Shown piece after piece: positions 33,461 to 45,133 of a DNA stretch of 64,000 bases. Each line of letters begins with the position of its first letter. Position 1 is the stretch's first letter. The notes beneath the pieces are model-generated. The model was not told where the DNA came from, ran no database searches, and saw nothing but the letters and a program-made list of their open reading frames with translations. This stretch comes from Abscondita cerata. Lineage: Eukaryota; Arthropoda; Insecta; Coleoptera; Lampyridae. Where the stretch lies: NCBI GenBank assembly GCA_030710515.1, contig JALBCR010001496.1, positions 48,501-112,500 of the forward strand, in the 5' to 3' direction. The translations under genes and the position numbers were made by a program.

Positions 33461-36400
33461 AACTATCAAGCTAAGAATGGTAAAGTATTTTATTGACCAC
33501 CCCAAACAATTGACCACACTCCAAAATTGACTCATTTTTTAATAAAAAAAATTAAAAAATTTAATAAATGTAACATAGTTACCACCCCTTAACAAATCTA
33601 TGGCCTTCGGTTCTTTCTATTCTCATCTAAACATATAATTGGCTGGGTGGTGGTGTAATTTATAATTTAATGATCTATGAAGGAACAGACAGAAAAACAA
33701 ATTTTGGAATCTTTTACTCTAAACATTTATCTTACCACACCCCAATCTCACACCTACCTTAATGGTTTCAAGCCCTTATGTTGACTTATTAAAATTATGA
33801 TTTTATTATATCATTTAAATTAATAAATTGATGTTAATTAGAACTTACAATAATAATTGATACGCAGTAGGTTTTTTTGACCATTATAATTTTTGATGAT
33901 TTTTGGTTCCAGTATAGCAAAAATACATTTTTATGGTATAATTCAAACATGGAAAATAATATAGGGTGTTTCATTTAAAATAACCCAACGTATTTCTAAA
34001 GTACCCAGTGCAATCTAAAATATTTTTAAGATGTGATATACGTATGCCTTAAGTTTTCTGACATTGTTCTGAAACTATTTGCTAAATCAAAAATGTTAAC
34101 AATAAAGTGTTTTTAATCCAAACCTTTACTAAACATAATCTCAATACACAAACTTTTTTTTATTTTATTTATTTATTTCCTTGGCCATCAGATGATGTAA
34201 CTATCTAGCGAAATAAGTGACTGTAGCAACAACAGAAACTCAAGAAACCCCAGTTGTAAATCTCACCCATCAGTGACAAAGAAGCTAAATAGACTAGTGC
34301 AAATAAGAACAAAAACTAGGATTTATAAAACTAATCAACTCCGGAAAAAAAAATAAAAAAATAAATGGTTATCTTAAAGTGAACCTATCAATAACAAATT
34401 TTAAATTCAAGAAATGCGAGTACAACCAATAATTTCAAAAAAACCAATCCTAACAAAGTCGTAGGATTGAGTAGAATTACAGTAGAATTAGAAGCAAAAA
34501 ATTTAAAACCTGCAAATTTAAAGAATAGGTGTTTGATCCCTGTAGATTTTTGCTTAGAAGATGATCCAGCCCCGGGGCACCCATTACCGCTACTGTTACA
34601 GTCAAGCTACCAGACCAAAATTAACAACAACTGCAACGTATTTGAATGGTATGGGATTCGTAGTTTTGCCTTAAATTGGTAATAGCTTTGAGGTACCTAA
34701 AAGTCAACTAAACAAAACAAAATCAAAATAAAGTGAAAGAAGGAGAATTGAGCCAACAATAGCAAATCTATTCAAAGCATGATTTAGGGTCACATTCATT
34801 ATGAAATGAGGCACCAGTATCACTGAACAGAAACAAGTTCAATATAATGATATTACACAATACCTTGATTGACACTTAGTCGAAAGATTAACAACTTGAC
34901 AAAAGCATACATTTACCAAAAGGGAACAGTTTTGTCTAAAACTATGAGAATTGTTTTGAATGATAGATTGGAAAAAATTAGTAATTCGTCGTCAACTCAT
35001 ATTTGGCTACTTGCAAATGATTGGTACTCTTATTTACTTTGATTTCCACTTCTTGAACAGAAATAAAATTATGAATTTTCTTTGTTGGTTTTCTTTGTCG
35101 CTTCAAACATTACAAACATTCAAACTCTTATAAAATCTGGCGCCCGAGGTCCATCCGAACCGTTTCTGTTCTTAGATATCCGTTCTACAAAGAAGCAGCG
35201 CAACACCACATTAAATACTTAAAATACAAATATTTAGTATTTTTACAACGCTTTATTATATTATATAAAAGAGTGGGTTAATAAAAAAAACGTTAATTGT
35301 TTTCCCACATGACAAATATGAAACCTGAAAATAAATATTTTATGCCAAGTTAAATCCAATGCATTTTTTGTCAAATAACATCCAACAAATGTTCTTTGAA
35401 ACGAAACATACATTTAAAAGAAAATTATGCTAATACACAGTAAATAAAAAGTAGCAAAGACATTAATCATTTTGTTACAGTCATAACTACAAAGACATAA
35501 GTAATTTATGACATTGCTAAAAATAATTGATAACCATTTCATGGGACATCGTTTCTAGGAAAAACCAAATTATTGTTGATATAATTACGTAAGTGCAAAG
35601 TTAAACAAAATGCTTGTGGCGTATCTACTATTGGACTGAAATGGTAAAACAACTGACATATAAAACTGTAGAAAGCATTTGTATAACGCAAAACAACATT
35701 AAGTAATGCAGTTCCTCCTTGAAAACATTGATTTTTCTAATTACCACTTAATAACAATTGTTTTATTAACAAATCCATAAATTATTTTTAATTTTCGCGT
35801 ATGAGAATTTCACATTTATGACCTTAAAAGTCAATATTTAATACATTTTTTTCTATTTTTTCTTTCAATGGTTCTCGTACATTTTTAGAATATTCAAAAT
35901 CGCTACAAAATTTTATAATCAATATTGTATTTATCAAATATTTACACGAGTTAAAATTTTATTAGATTGTGTGTGAACATTAATTTCATGTAAATTAATT
36001 ATTTTCGCAAACTGAAACTTAACTAAAATTGAAACGTAACTAAAATGAACATATTTTGAGCAAACATATGACTTTTAATCAATTCCTTCAATTTCATAGC
36101 ATCCATATATCATTTTTCCATTACGAACAAACTGCTGTTGTAAGTTACGTAATAAGTGCAATGTTTTACACATAAATTATGCGTAAAATGCCAAACACTT
36201 TTCCTTCCAAAAAATCGTTTCTTAACAAAAACAATTTAAATATTTAGAATGGTTTGAAAGTACCTGTTATATTGTAATATTAGTTCCGCAAGGCAATATC
36301 GTAAAATTCTACAATTAATTGAAAATGTCAGTTGCTTTATAACTTTATAACCCAGTTTATGATGATAATAAGGATATAGGTGAATATTTCTAATTTTCAA

Positions 36401-37394
36401 CGATAAATTGATTGCTTAAGTTTCCACCAAAAAAAGTATTGCAACATCTATAGTGTCGACTCGTGTTAACGTAACACATATGTATGTAGAATATGTAGTT
36501 AAATTAATTTTTGAGTTTAATAATTTTTTATACCTACTTGTGGATTTATTATATACAAATAATAGAAAAAAATCTGAGATTTTCTTTCCGGATTAATAAT
36601 CTACATAATTAAAAATTAGTTTTGTCTTCCTACACAGCTTTCACGGATTCATTTTAAAGAACTCCCTGTATATTATTGCATATATGAAGTGCTCCTTGAA
36701 TTTGAACGTATTTGACCTAATTATAATAAAACAGTTAAAATCCAGTTGAAAAACTAATCACAGATTTGAAAAAGTTAAATAAAATAACAACACAAACTCA
36801 AAAATGCGCGTAAAATATTTTATGAAATACTGTTACCAACCTGATCTTGTAATTAATCTAACAAAATTAGAATCATAACCAAAAAAGTATAACTGGCGGT
36901 TTATATTAAAGGAGCGGATATTAGTATACATCCTTGTGGTTATTAATGCGTTTATTATTAAAAAAAATTTATTTAAAGAAACAACTGGTCAATGTCCGCA
37001 TTTTAGAAACTAAAATGTTAAGTATTATGCTTATCAGTTATCGTAGGGCAAAACTAAACTGCAAAGTTGATTAAAAACGTAGGTGTCACAAAAATTAGTT
37101 AGAAAATCGAAACAAGAAGAATATTAATGTAATGAAGACCATAAAACTTAATATGAGACTCTCCTAATCTTGACAACAAGAGAATAAACATTTTTCAGAA
37201 GAAAAAATAAAATCACAATGATAGAAAACATAAGAATAACACTAATGTACAATAGTATGGAGACCTAAAAAAAAATAAAATAAAAATTTGTAAAAAAAAA
37301 GAAATGAATAAAAAAAATTAAACGTAATGAAAATATAATCTAGTTAATGGGTTGATAAAACAAAGAAACAAGGCCCAATAAATAAACATACATA
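33461..37394. other. AT-rich DNA, no gene recognised
   Basis: Nearly 4 kb. TGACCAC-type strings recur at 33.49-33.52 kb. A reading frame at 34467-34682 (71 codons, slightly higher GC) has no motif I know. TGGCGCCCGAGG at 35138 resembles a retroelement primer-binding site, but no LTR or polyprotein accompanies it. Confidence 0.4.
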
Positions 37395-38675
37395 CGAGGA
37401 TGTATTGATATCTAGTTAGCCTAGACCAGTTCCTTGCATAAACAAAATATTGCGTTACCATAGCAACAAACAATAACTTATTAGAAGTGTCAGTGTAAAG
37501 TTTGACGTCAAATAAGTAAACCAGAGTCACGCAATAAATTAAATGAAAAAAGATGTCCACCGAAATTGTGAAAATCGAAAAATTGGAGTATCGAGCCATC
37601 ATCAAGTACCTGTATTTAAAAGGGCTAAGAGGTAAGCAGATTTACGAAGATATGCTTAATACCCTTAGTGATCAATGTCCTCCGTATGCGACCGTCAAAA
37701 ATTGGAATGCAAGCTTCAAAAGAGGTAAATTTTCCATTGAAGATGATGACCGATCGGGAAGGCCAGTTTCTGTGTCAGTCTCCGAAAATATCGATGCAGT
37801 TCATGACATGATTTTATCAGACCGTCGAATTGGGCTAAAACGGATATCTGAAGCACTGAATATTTCATACGAACGCGTTCATCATATGGTTCACGTCAAT
37901 TTGGACATGAGAAAATTGCTGCAAAATGGATCCCCAAATGTTTGAATGTTGACCAAAAGCGTGCAAGGGTAGAAGCATCGCGTTCGATCTGTGCTCGATT
38001 TGAAAACGATGTAGACTTCTTAAACCGAATGTTACTATGGATGAGACTTGGGTACATTTCTACGATCCAGAAACAAAGCAACAATCGATGGAATGGCGAC
38101 ACTCTGGTTCTCCAAGACCTAAGAAGTATCGTGTCTAAAAATTTGCTGGAAAAGTTCTTGCTTTAGTTTTTTGGGATTGCCATGGAGTAATCATGATTGA
38201 TTTTTGGATAAGGGTAGAACAATAACTGAAGATTACTATTTGACATTATTGACAACTCTACGGGAAAATATTAAAGAGAAAAGACGCGGAAAGCTATCCA
38301 AAGGTGTTTTGTTTTTGCAGGACAACGCCCTGCACACAAATCTCATGTTGCCATGCAAAAATTCGTGATTTAGGGTTTGAATTACTAGAACACCCCTTTA
38401 TTCACCCGATTTGGCTCCGTCCGACTATCACCTCTTTCCTCAACTGAAAAAAGTTTAAAAGGTCGTACATTTTTTCCAACAAGGAGGTAATAGAAGCTGT
38501 GGAGGTCTGGTTTGCAGAGTAAGAAGAAACATTTTTTTTAAAGGTCTAGAGACGTTGCAGGCCGCTGTAATAGATGTATCCAATTAAGAGGAGAATATGT
38601 TGAGTAATAAAATATTTTGACAGTGAAATTTTGTTTGGTTCTATAGTATGCTAAGAGTTTTTCAATATATCCTCG
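37395..38675 (+). mobile_element. mariner element, copy 2
   Basis: Complete ends: TA at 37393-37394, CGAGGATGTATTGATATC, and the right end complementary to CGAGGATATATTGAAAAA, followed by TA at 38676-38677. Length 1281 bp. Opposite orientation to copies 1 and 3. Ends and TA duplication are intact even though the gene is not. Confidence 0.93.
37553..38607 (+). pseudogene. mariner transposase (DD34D), broken copy 2
   Basis: Starts MSTEIVKIEKLEYRAIIK with no early stop, then the helix-turn-helix region, an intact EDDDRSGRPVSVSV and the DAVHD segment that copy 1 lost. The frame breaks at about residue 122, where the A-run before LLQNG is one base shorter than in the sister copies, and again just before the first catalytic Asp where GAATTG became GAATG. 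A C is missing in the DNAPAH-coding stretch near 38328. The remaining residues, including LAPSDYHLFPQL near 38415, are recoverable in other frames. Losses are mostly in homopolymers, so some may be sequencing error. Confidence 0.93.
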
Positions 38676-38677
38676 TA

Positions 38678-38895
38678 GAAAGAAGATTACTGCTACTAAG
38701 CGCTGCCATAAAAACAGTTTCAAGTTGCTCTCTGTAAATTTGCAAGAGATTGTATAATTACAAAGAAACACCGAGAATCACTCGACAACTGTTTTACCCT
38801 TTTGGAACTCTTCAGAGTGAGAGAACTCAAGTGTACCTAAGTTGAGTATTGTATTTCCCAAAGGCAGATCTCTCTTTGGACAAATTTTTTCTTGC
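38678..38895 (+). repeat. Repeat related to the flanks of the 42.6 kb element
   Basis: GCAAGAGATTGTA at 38742 continues into AATCACTCGACAACTGTTTT, then GGAACTCTTCAGAGTGAGAG. The same order occurs at 42597-42609 and, after the 2.37 kb element, at 45005-45055. This copy has no element at the TA and so looks like an unoccupied site. Confidence 0.7.
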
Positions 38896-39170
38896 TTAAT
38901 GACAGATTTTAAATTCAAATTCTATGGAGAACAATGACAAAATTTTGACTTTAAAATGTTTGCATAAATATTATATTTAACGAAAAACTAATATTAATAT
39001 ATAAAACATAATCACCAAAAAGATAAAACAATCATTTCATAAATCATAGCATTAATGGAATCATAGACCTGTAATAAATCTACAACGTAGAATTTGTATT
39101 AGCACCTCGACGTTTTAATGTTTAACATTTATTTACACTATATTCACATTAGTGTTATGGGCCATCCTTG

Positions 39171-39196
39171 AAATAAAGTTTATTATTATTATTATA
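39171..39196 (+). repeat. LINE-tail-like (TTA)n
   Basis: AATAAAGTTTATTATTATTA preceded by GC-richer sequence resembles a LINE 3' end. Coding sequence is absent. Confidence 0.35.
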
Positions 39197-39479
39197 TTCG
39201 ACGTATTTACTAACACTTTTGCACATAATTGAGTGCTATTAACTCTTTCTGCTGCTGCACACGTATATGTACGTTTTATAAATGCACTATCCATATGCTA
39301 TACTCGTAAATATACGTTCCTAGATTTCACAAATTAGTGCTGCAAGCGTAAATGTACGTAATCGATGATTTTAACACCTGATTTAATTCACTTAATGTCT
39401 TAGCTTTTCATTGATATATAACAGTCTATGAATTCTTTTAGCGTAGTGTGTGTTATTTGTGTTTTTCCTCTAAAATAAA

Positions 39480-41134
39480 AATTTATGTTGGTTTATCAGC
39501 ACCTGAAGAGGAATTTCTAAATAAACTTCTAACTACAACGGAATCCGATCAGTCAGAAAGTGATTTTGAATTGAAAAAATCAGAAAACAATTACAGCGGC
39601 GTTGATAATGCGGATGAAGCAGTAGATGACCTCAACTTAACTGAACTCAAATATTCCAGTCTTCGCTTGGAGCATAAATAATGACTTTGTAACAACAAAA
39701 CCATTTTTTTGACAATACAAATTCTAGATTCTGTCTTCTTCCTGGTATAGAAGATGATAAAAATTTTCTAGCGTACTTTTAGTGTTATTTCATAGAAGAG
39801 TTATCAGAACAGGTTGTAACAGAGACAAATGGATATTTTCAATTTGTTACCCGAAATACAAACAATTCAAGATATTCAAGGCTAAATCATTGGCGTGAAA
39901 CTAACATGAAAGAAATATTTCTATTTGTTGGAATGACTATGGTCTCAAGACCGTCTTTTACAAACTCCAATATTTCAGAAGGTGATGAGCTGAGACAGGT
40001 ATCTGCTTTTGTTATGTCTACTCTATTTCTGCAATAATGAAGAACAAAAGCTTGGTGGCAGGATGCTGAAATTAAAATCAGTGATTTTATCTCTGAAAAC
40101 AAACTTCTGTAAAAACTTTATTCCATTTGCAAATCTATGCATAGATGAATTGTTATTGTTATTCAAAGGGTGCCTATCGTTCAAACAATACATCAAAATT
40201 AAATGTCATAGGTTCGAAATAAAACTTTTTGTGGTCACAGATGTCGAAACAGATTATGTACTAGATTTTGTAATATATACTGGGTAACCACTGAGTTGGA
40301 CTACGTTGACAAAACTTTAGGTATCTCTGGGGCAGTGGTTCATACTCTGATGAAACTTTACTTTGAAAAAGGCCACAACCTATTTACAGATAATTGGTAC
40401 ACCAGTCCAATTCTGCCAGAGTTCTTCATGAACACAAAACTAATTTGTGTGGGACTGTCCGCAGTAATCGAAAAAGTATGCCACCATTAGAAAAAAAGTT
40501 AAAACAAGGCGAAGTCATTACTCAACACACTGATAAGATGATGGTTCTAAAATGGCCTGATAGGCGTGAAGTGTACATGCTTACTACTCTGCATACAAGC
40601 AAAATTGTAGATACAGGGAACAGGAACCGACAAGAAGAAATAATAAAAAAAAACAAGAGTGTGTAAAGTATTACAACGAGAACATGGGTTCTGTTGACAA
40701 AATTGACATGTTGCTCAGTTCAGTAGAGTGCCTAAGGAAGACAATAAAATGGTACAATTTTTATTTGTTTGATTTAACAGTTACAAATTCCCATGCCATG
40801 TATAAAGTCAAGACTGGCTAATCGTATGTGTTTAGCCGATTTCCAACTTAAACTTATAAGACAAATCATTAAAAAATTTAAGATGAAAGACCAAGGAAAC
40901 CAGGAAGACCTTCTGCAGATGTTCCCTTTCGATTAGTTGGTCGTCACTTTCCTAAACTAATTCCAGCTGTTCCAGGAGGGAAAAGGAATTCACAGAGAAT
41001 CTGCCATGTCTGTAAATATACAGAATTGGGCCCCAAACGAAGACAGGATACGATGTACTTATAAGAAGAATGTGATGTAGCTCTTTGTTTCATTCCATGT
41101 TTTGAGAAGTATCAAACAGTAAAAAAATTTTGAG
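39480..41134 (+). pseudogene. piggyBac-like transposase (DDE_Tnp_1_7, PGBD4-like), broken
   Basis: Cut-and-paste transposase of the piggyBac superfamily. An acidic N-terminus (APEEEFLNKLL, ESDQSESDFEL) is followed by LNHWRETNMKEIFLFVGMTM, then CIDELLLLFKG (first catalytic Asp), FVVTDVETDYVLDF (second), LFTDNWYTSP (third), CGTVRSNRKSMPPLEKKLKQ, KWPDRREVYMLTTLH and MGSVDKIDMLLSS. The C-terminal Cys-rich domain is visible as ICHVCKYTELGPKRRQDTM and ECDVALCFIPCFEKY near 41000-41110. The frame changes at least five times and there is a gap around 39.7-39.8 kb. All three acidic residues survive, so decay is moderate. Confidence 0.85.
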
Positions 41135-41257
41135 TTTGTTTTAGTTTTATTATGCTCATAAAAATTATTTTGTTTATCGTATTTAGTTATTTATTATTTT
41201 ATTTTATTTAATTTCAGTATTTGTATGATAACCAATAAACACCTAAAAATTTTGAGT

Positions 41258-41300
41258 TCAAAATCATTATCATCATCATCATCACATCATTATCATCACC
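41258..41300. repeat. (ATC)n microsatellite
   Basis: Imperfect ATC/ATT triplets within the right part of the piggyBac-like element. Confidence 0.85.
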
Positions 41301-41400
41301 ATTTATTTGTACGTTTTTCTTATCTCTATGTTTTTTAGAATAAGCGGCACACGTAAATATACGTACGGAAATAGATATATGAAAGAATAGGATATTTTGA

Positions 41401-42607
41401 TTCATTTGTATAAATAATTATTTATTGCATGTGCAACGTGTTTGATTTTTGATACAGAGAGGCCATTAATGATTGTCCTTGCCCTTAAGTTTTAACTTCA
41501 AATAAGGTTATGTACCTAATTTCAGCAAAATATATTTAATAATAATGATTTTAATGGAAGTAATATTGTTATACTTAATTGAAAGTGATTTTTTTGGACA
41601 ATCATTACAGATATTTTTAAATTAAAATAAAATTCAATTTTACTTAAAAGATTTTCTAAAGTATATTAACTACAAAATGATTATGAAACTTAAATTACAT
41701 TTTCTAGCAACTTTTATATAATTATAACAGCGGCTAAGTCCAAAACAGTAATAGGTAGTAGTACTGAATAGTAAACTACTTACTGTGTATGGAAAATTCC
41801 TACTAAATTGAAATTTGATATCGTGAATGTATTTGTTTCTATTTTTTGATTACAGGGTGTTAAGAACAGTAATTATACTTTTCACTAAAAAGTTAGTTAT
41901 GATTTATTACTTGACTTTTGTTGTTAGGAATATTTTTCACCTTGGCGTGTTTAGCAAATAATAAACAATTTTTGTTTCTTTTATAGCAATACAGTTTAAC
42001 CTGAATGTTCCTTATTTATAATTTTTTAATCCACATACCTGATTTGTTTAAAATTTTCGACAAAAGGCAAACAGGATAACGTACCTATTTTCAGGGTGTG
42101 ATTGTATAGCCTGTCCGTTATAAAGTAATCGACTTCCTGAAATTCTATTACTATGAAATTTGGTGTCTGGTCATAATCGACTACTCCAAATCTAATTAAT
42201 ATATTTTTAAAATAGTGACAGTTTGGGATATATCGGAAATTTAACTCCTACTTTTTTTTAAATAGAATAATGCTATTTTGATTTCAACCCTAAATTCTAC
42301 AGTAAATTGTGTAATCAGCACGTTTTTGACATTATCCTATAAGCAAAAACCAAGTGTGCATGGGTCCTTAATACATTCATTACTTTTGAAACATTGAAGT
42401 TAAATAAAAATATTTTCCAATGAGTTTTGCGACATCTAATGTTGTCTTTTGTTATCATGACACATCCGTAAATGCATTTGCATTAAAATATTTGTCGGCA
42501 GATATGATAGCAGTGACATAAGTCAATCCTTCGAGTATTATAGCCAACTAAGTGTTGGTAAAAAAATAACAATATCGAATCGCCTGTTGTAAGTTCGCAA
42601 GAGATTG
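41401..42607. other. AT-rich DNA; possible transposon terminus near 42091
   Basis: CAGGGTGTGATTGTATAGCC at 42094 and CAGGGTGTTAAGAAC at 41855 have the look of DNA-transposon ends, but no partner terminus was identified. No gene recognised. Confidence 0.35.
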
Positions 42608-42609
42608 TA

Positions 42610-43152
42610 CTGGGCGGTTAGATAAGAATGCAAAGTGTTCTATCTCGGAAACTATTCGTCGTAGAAACTTGCGGTAAAAAAATATATGACTAAAATGGCA
42701 AAAAAAAACCGTGGAAATTATTTTCAGATTTCCAAGATGGTCGCCAAGGGGCGCAACCGCCATATTAAACCTTTAAAGTAATTTTTCATTAAAATCCACC
42801 TAGTAAATGTACTAAAAAAAATATGTTCTTAAAAGCTAAGCTTTATTCGAGTAATTTTTGTTTAACTCTTTTTGACGTATATTAATTATTAAAAATTAAG
42901 TGGTGAGGGGGCTTCAATGTTTTTTTTAAATAAACAGCTATAACTTCTAAACGACTGAACGGATTTCAACAAAAAACCGTATCTCAATATTTTATTCCTA
43001 GCCTTAAATATCGAAGAAAGAAAATTTAGTAATCATAAAATTTGAAAAACACGCTATTACACCGGTAATTATTCTTTTTTATTTGTCTTTTTTCAAGATT
43101 CAAATAATAAAAGTATTGTTAGTTTAAATATTTAAAAAAAAAACGTGTAAGG
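42610..43152 (+). repeat. Left terminal inverted repeat
   Basis: About 543 nt, pairing with 44460-44978. It ends in an A-run followed by CGTGT. Confidence 0.85.
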
Positions 43153-43331
43153 ACATAATAATCAATGCATATTATAATATATGCAAGTGCAAGGTAGGCA
43201 GAATAAGAAGATTAGGCCATGGAAGAAAAACAAATGCATTAAATCAACTTGTCAACAAATATTAAAATTATGCTTAAAGTGACAGTGTAATTTGTGTTTG
43301 CACACACAAGTAAAGCCTTAGAACTATTAAA

Positions 43332-44488
43332 ATGCGTTTTACAAATGATGAAGCTGTCGATATGATTACTGTATATTTTGAATGTCTTCAAAATGCGGTA
43401 CTTGCTCAAAGAGTATACAGAGCTCGTTATCCAAATCGGCGTTTACGCGATGCGAGAATTTTTCCGAGTTTAGTACGAAATTTGAGTAATACTGGCAGCT
43501 TTCGACCTAAGTTGCGAAGACACTCGGCTAGAACAATGAAAGACAATATAGTTAATGTCTTAGCATATGTTCAATTGAATCCCCAAGTTAGTAACGAGCA
43601 ATGTCTCTCGCGTTGGGTATATCACGTACTACTATTGTAAACATTTTAAAGGAGGTAAGTTTTTATGTCACTAAAAATACTACTTTACATGTTTCACAAT
43701 GTGTTTGTTATTTCGAATTTTTAGAATGCACCAATATTATATGGTTTTACATCAAGCCTTAAATGACAAAGACTTCGACCGACGATTAGATTATTGTTAT
43801 TGGATGTTGGGCATGATTAGGGAAAATAGAGAATATTTATTCCAAATTCTTTGGACGGATGAGGCCACCTTTAGAAGTGATGGAAACGTTAATTTACATA
43901 ATATGCATTATTGGTCGGACAACAATCCTCACTGGCTGCGCGAAGTCCAACATCTAGGCCATTGGAGTCTTAATGTGTGGTATGCCATCCTGGACGGAAC
44001 TATTATAGGTCCCTATTTCTTCGATCGACCACTAAATGGTGCCGTGTTTCATGATTTTCTGGTAAACCAACTGTTTATTTTATTAGAAGATGTGCCCTTC
44101 AATTACGGCAAAATATGTTTTTGCAACTAGACGGATGCCCTGCACATTTTTCAAGAAATGTGCGAGAACATTTAGATCGAAGATATCACCAGAGGGGGAT
44201 TGGACGAGGAAGTCTATTTCCGGACCACCCCGATCCCCAGACCTTACTAGTTTGGACTTCTATTTATGGGGTCGGTTAAAAGATATTGTTTATCTAACAA
44301 CGAGAGACGACATGAAAATACGAATAGAAGAGGCCATTCGTAGTCTGCCAAGATCAGAAATTGAAGCTGCTGTAACGTCTACACATGAGCGGCTTCAACA
44401 ATGCATTGAGTGTGATGGAAGACAGTTCGGCATTTACGGAGGCATTAGTTTTATTTCATTACACGTTTTTTTTAAATATTTCAACTAA
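43332..44488 (+). pseudogene. DDE transposase with DUF4817-like N-terminus, frameshifted
   Basis: The start at 43332 gives MRFTNDEAVDMITVYFECLQ then RVYRARYPNRRLRDARIFPS and LVRNLSNTGSF, the HTH of this insect family. A frame change near 43612 leads to GISRTTIVNILKE, which ends at a GTAAGT donor. Downstream is FDRRLDYCYWMLG, then LWTDEATFRSDG with the first catalytic Asp, YPIHYW-like residues, and LQLDGCPAHFSRNVREHLD (second Asp, near 44125) in another frame. RSPDLTSLDFYLWGRLKD with the third Asp lies near 44240. Spacing of the last two is about 41 after correcting one frameshift. The C-terminal AAVTSTHERLQQCIE continues to a stop at 44488. Probably inactive, but only three or four indels separate it from a full reading. 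Confidence 0.82.
43655..43724 (+). other. Candidate 70-nt intron in the transposase
   Basis: GTAAGT follows AAAGGAG, and TTTCGAATTTTTAG precedes the continuation. Length and sites fit a short insect intron. The relative at 46.7 kb has continuous coding across the equivalent point (WRVLREERLHPYHLQ). The exact join leaves the frame off by one, so an indel or an alternative site is needed. Confidence 0.5.
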
Positions 44489-44978
44489 CAATGCTTTTAT
44501 TATTTGAATCTTGAAAAAAGACAATAAAAAGAATAATTACCGGTGTAATAGCGTCTTTTTCAAATTTTATGATTACTAAATTTTCTTTCTTCGATATTTA
44601 AGGCTCTAGCGGCATCACTAAGAATTAACCATATCACAGGTAAAATGGATTTGATGGAACAATAAATGCTTTTTCCAACGAGACCAAGTTTGTTGAAATC
44701 CGTTCAGTAGTTTAGAGTTACAGCTGTTTATTTGAAAAAACATTGAAGCCCCCCCACTTTATTTTAATAGATTCGTCAAAAGAGTTAAACAAAAATTACT
44801 CGAATAAAGCTTAGCTTTTAAGAACATATTTTTTTTAGTACATTTAGTAGGTGGATTTTAATGAAAAATTACTTTAAAGGTTTAATATGGCGGTTGTGTC
44901 ATATATTTTTTTACCGCAAGTTTCTACGACGAATAGTTTCCGAGATACAACACTTTGCATTCTTATCTGACCACCCAG
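44460..44978 (-). repeat. Right terminal inverted repeat
   Basis: About 519 nt, with a segment near 44603-44670 (GCGGCATCACTAAGAATTAA) that differs from the left arm. The transposase reading frame runs about 10 codons into this repeat. Confidence 0.85.
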
Positions 44979-44980
44979 TA

Positions 44981-45132
44981 CAATAGCTAACAAACAACGA
45001 AAACCACTCGACAGCTGTTTTGTCCTTTTTGGACTCTTCAGGAGTGAGAGAATTACAGTGGAAGTTCACTATTGTACAAATGCGCATTGTCTAGTACATT
45101 CCTTACAGGAGGACACATCATATACGACTAAT
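44981..45132 (+). repeat. Right half of the repeat hosting the 42.6 kb element
   Basis: CACTCGACAGCTGTTTTGTC and GACTCTTCAGGAGTGAGAGA match the 38.78-38.83 kb repeat. Confidence 0.65.
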
Positions 45133-45133
45133 A

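Larger units (their letters stand above)
39239..41400 (+). mobile_element. piggyBac-like element
   Basis: TTAA at 39239-39242 followed by CTCTTTCTGCTGCTGCACAC fits a piggyBac left end, which duplicates TTAA. Just inside, near-palindromic motifs of form CGTAnATnTACGT occur at 39261, 39305 and 39347, and once more near the right side at 41351. The right boundary is not fixed. Confidence 0.65.
42610..44978 (+). mobile_element. DD41-type element with about 0.5 kb terminal inverted repeats
   Basis: Flanked by TA at 42608-42609 and 44979-44980. The ends CTGGGCGGTTAGATAAGAAT and (complement) CTGGGTGGTCAGATAAGAAT begin inverted repeats that run to about 43152 on the left and back to about 44460 on the right. 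They match nearly base for base over long parts, for example around AAGCTAAGCTTTATTCGAGT. A transposase fills the 1.3 kb between them. The left and right flanks join into a repeat found uninterrupted at 38.7-38.9 kb, supporting the exact boundaries. Confidence 0.88.

Noticed and set aside
34467..34682. 71-codon frame with slightly higher GC considered as an exon
   Set aside because: No recognisable domain, no clear splice sites tying it to other exons.
35138..35152. TGGCGCCCGAGG resembling a retroelement primer-binding site
   Set aside because: No LTR pair, gag, pol or polypurine tract was found on either side; a 12-nt match is weak.
41258..41300. ATC repeats considered as a CRISPR-like or satellite array
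   Set aside because: A simple triplet microsatellite with no spacers; the organism is not prokaryotic.
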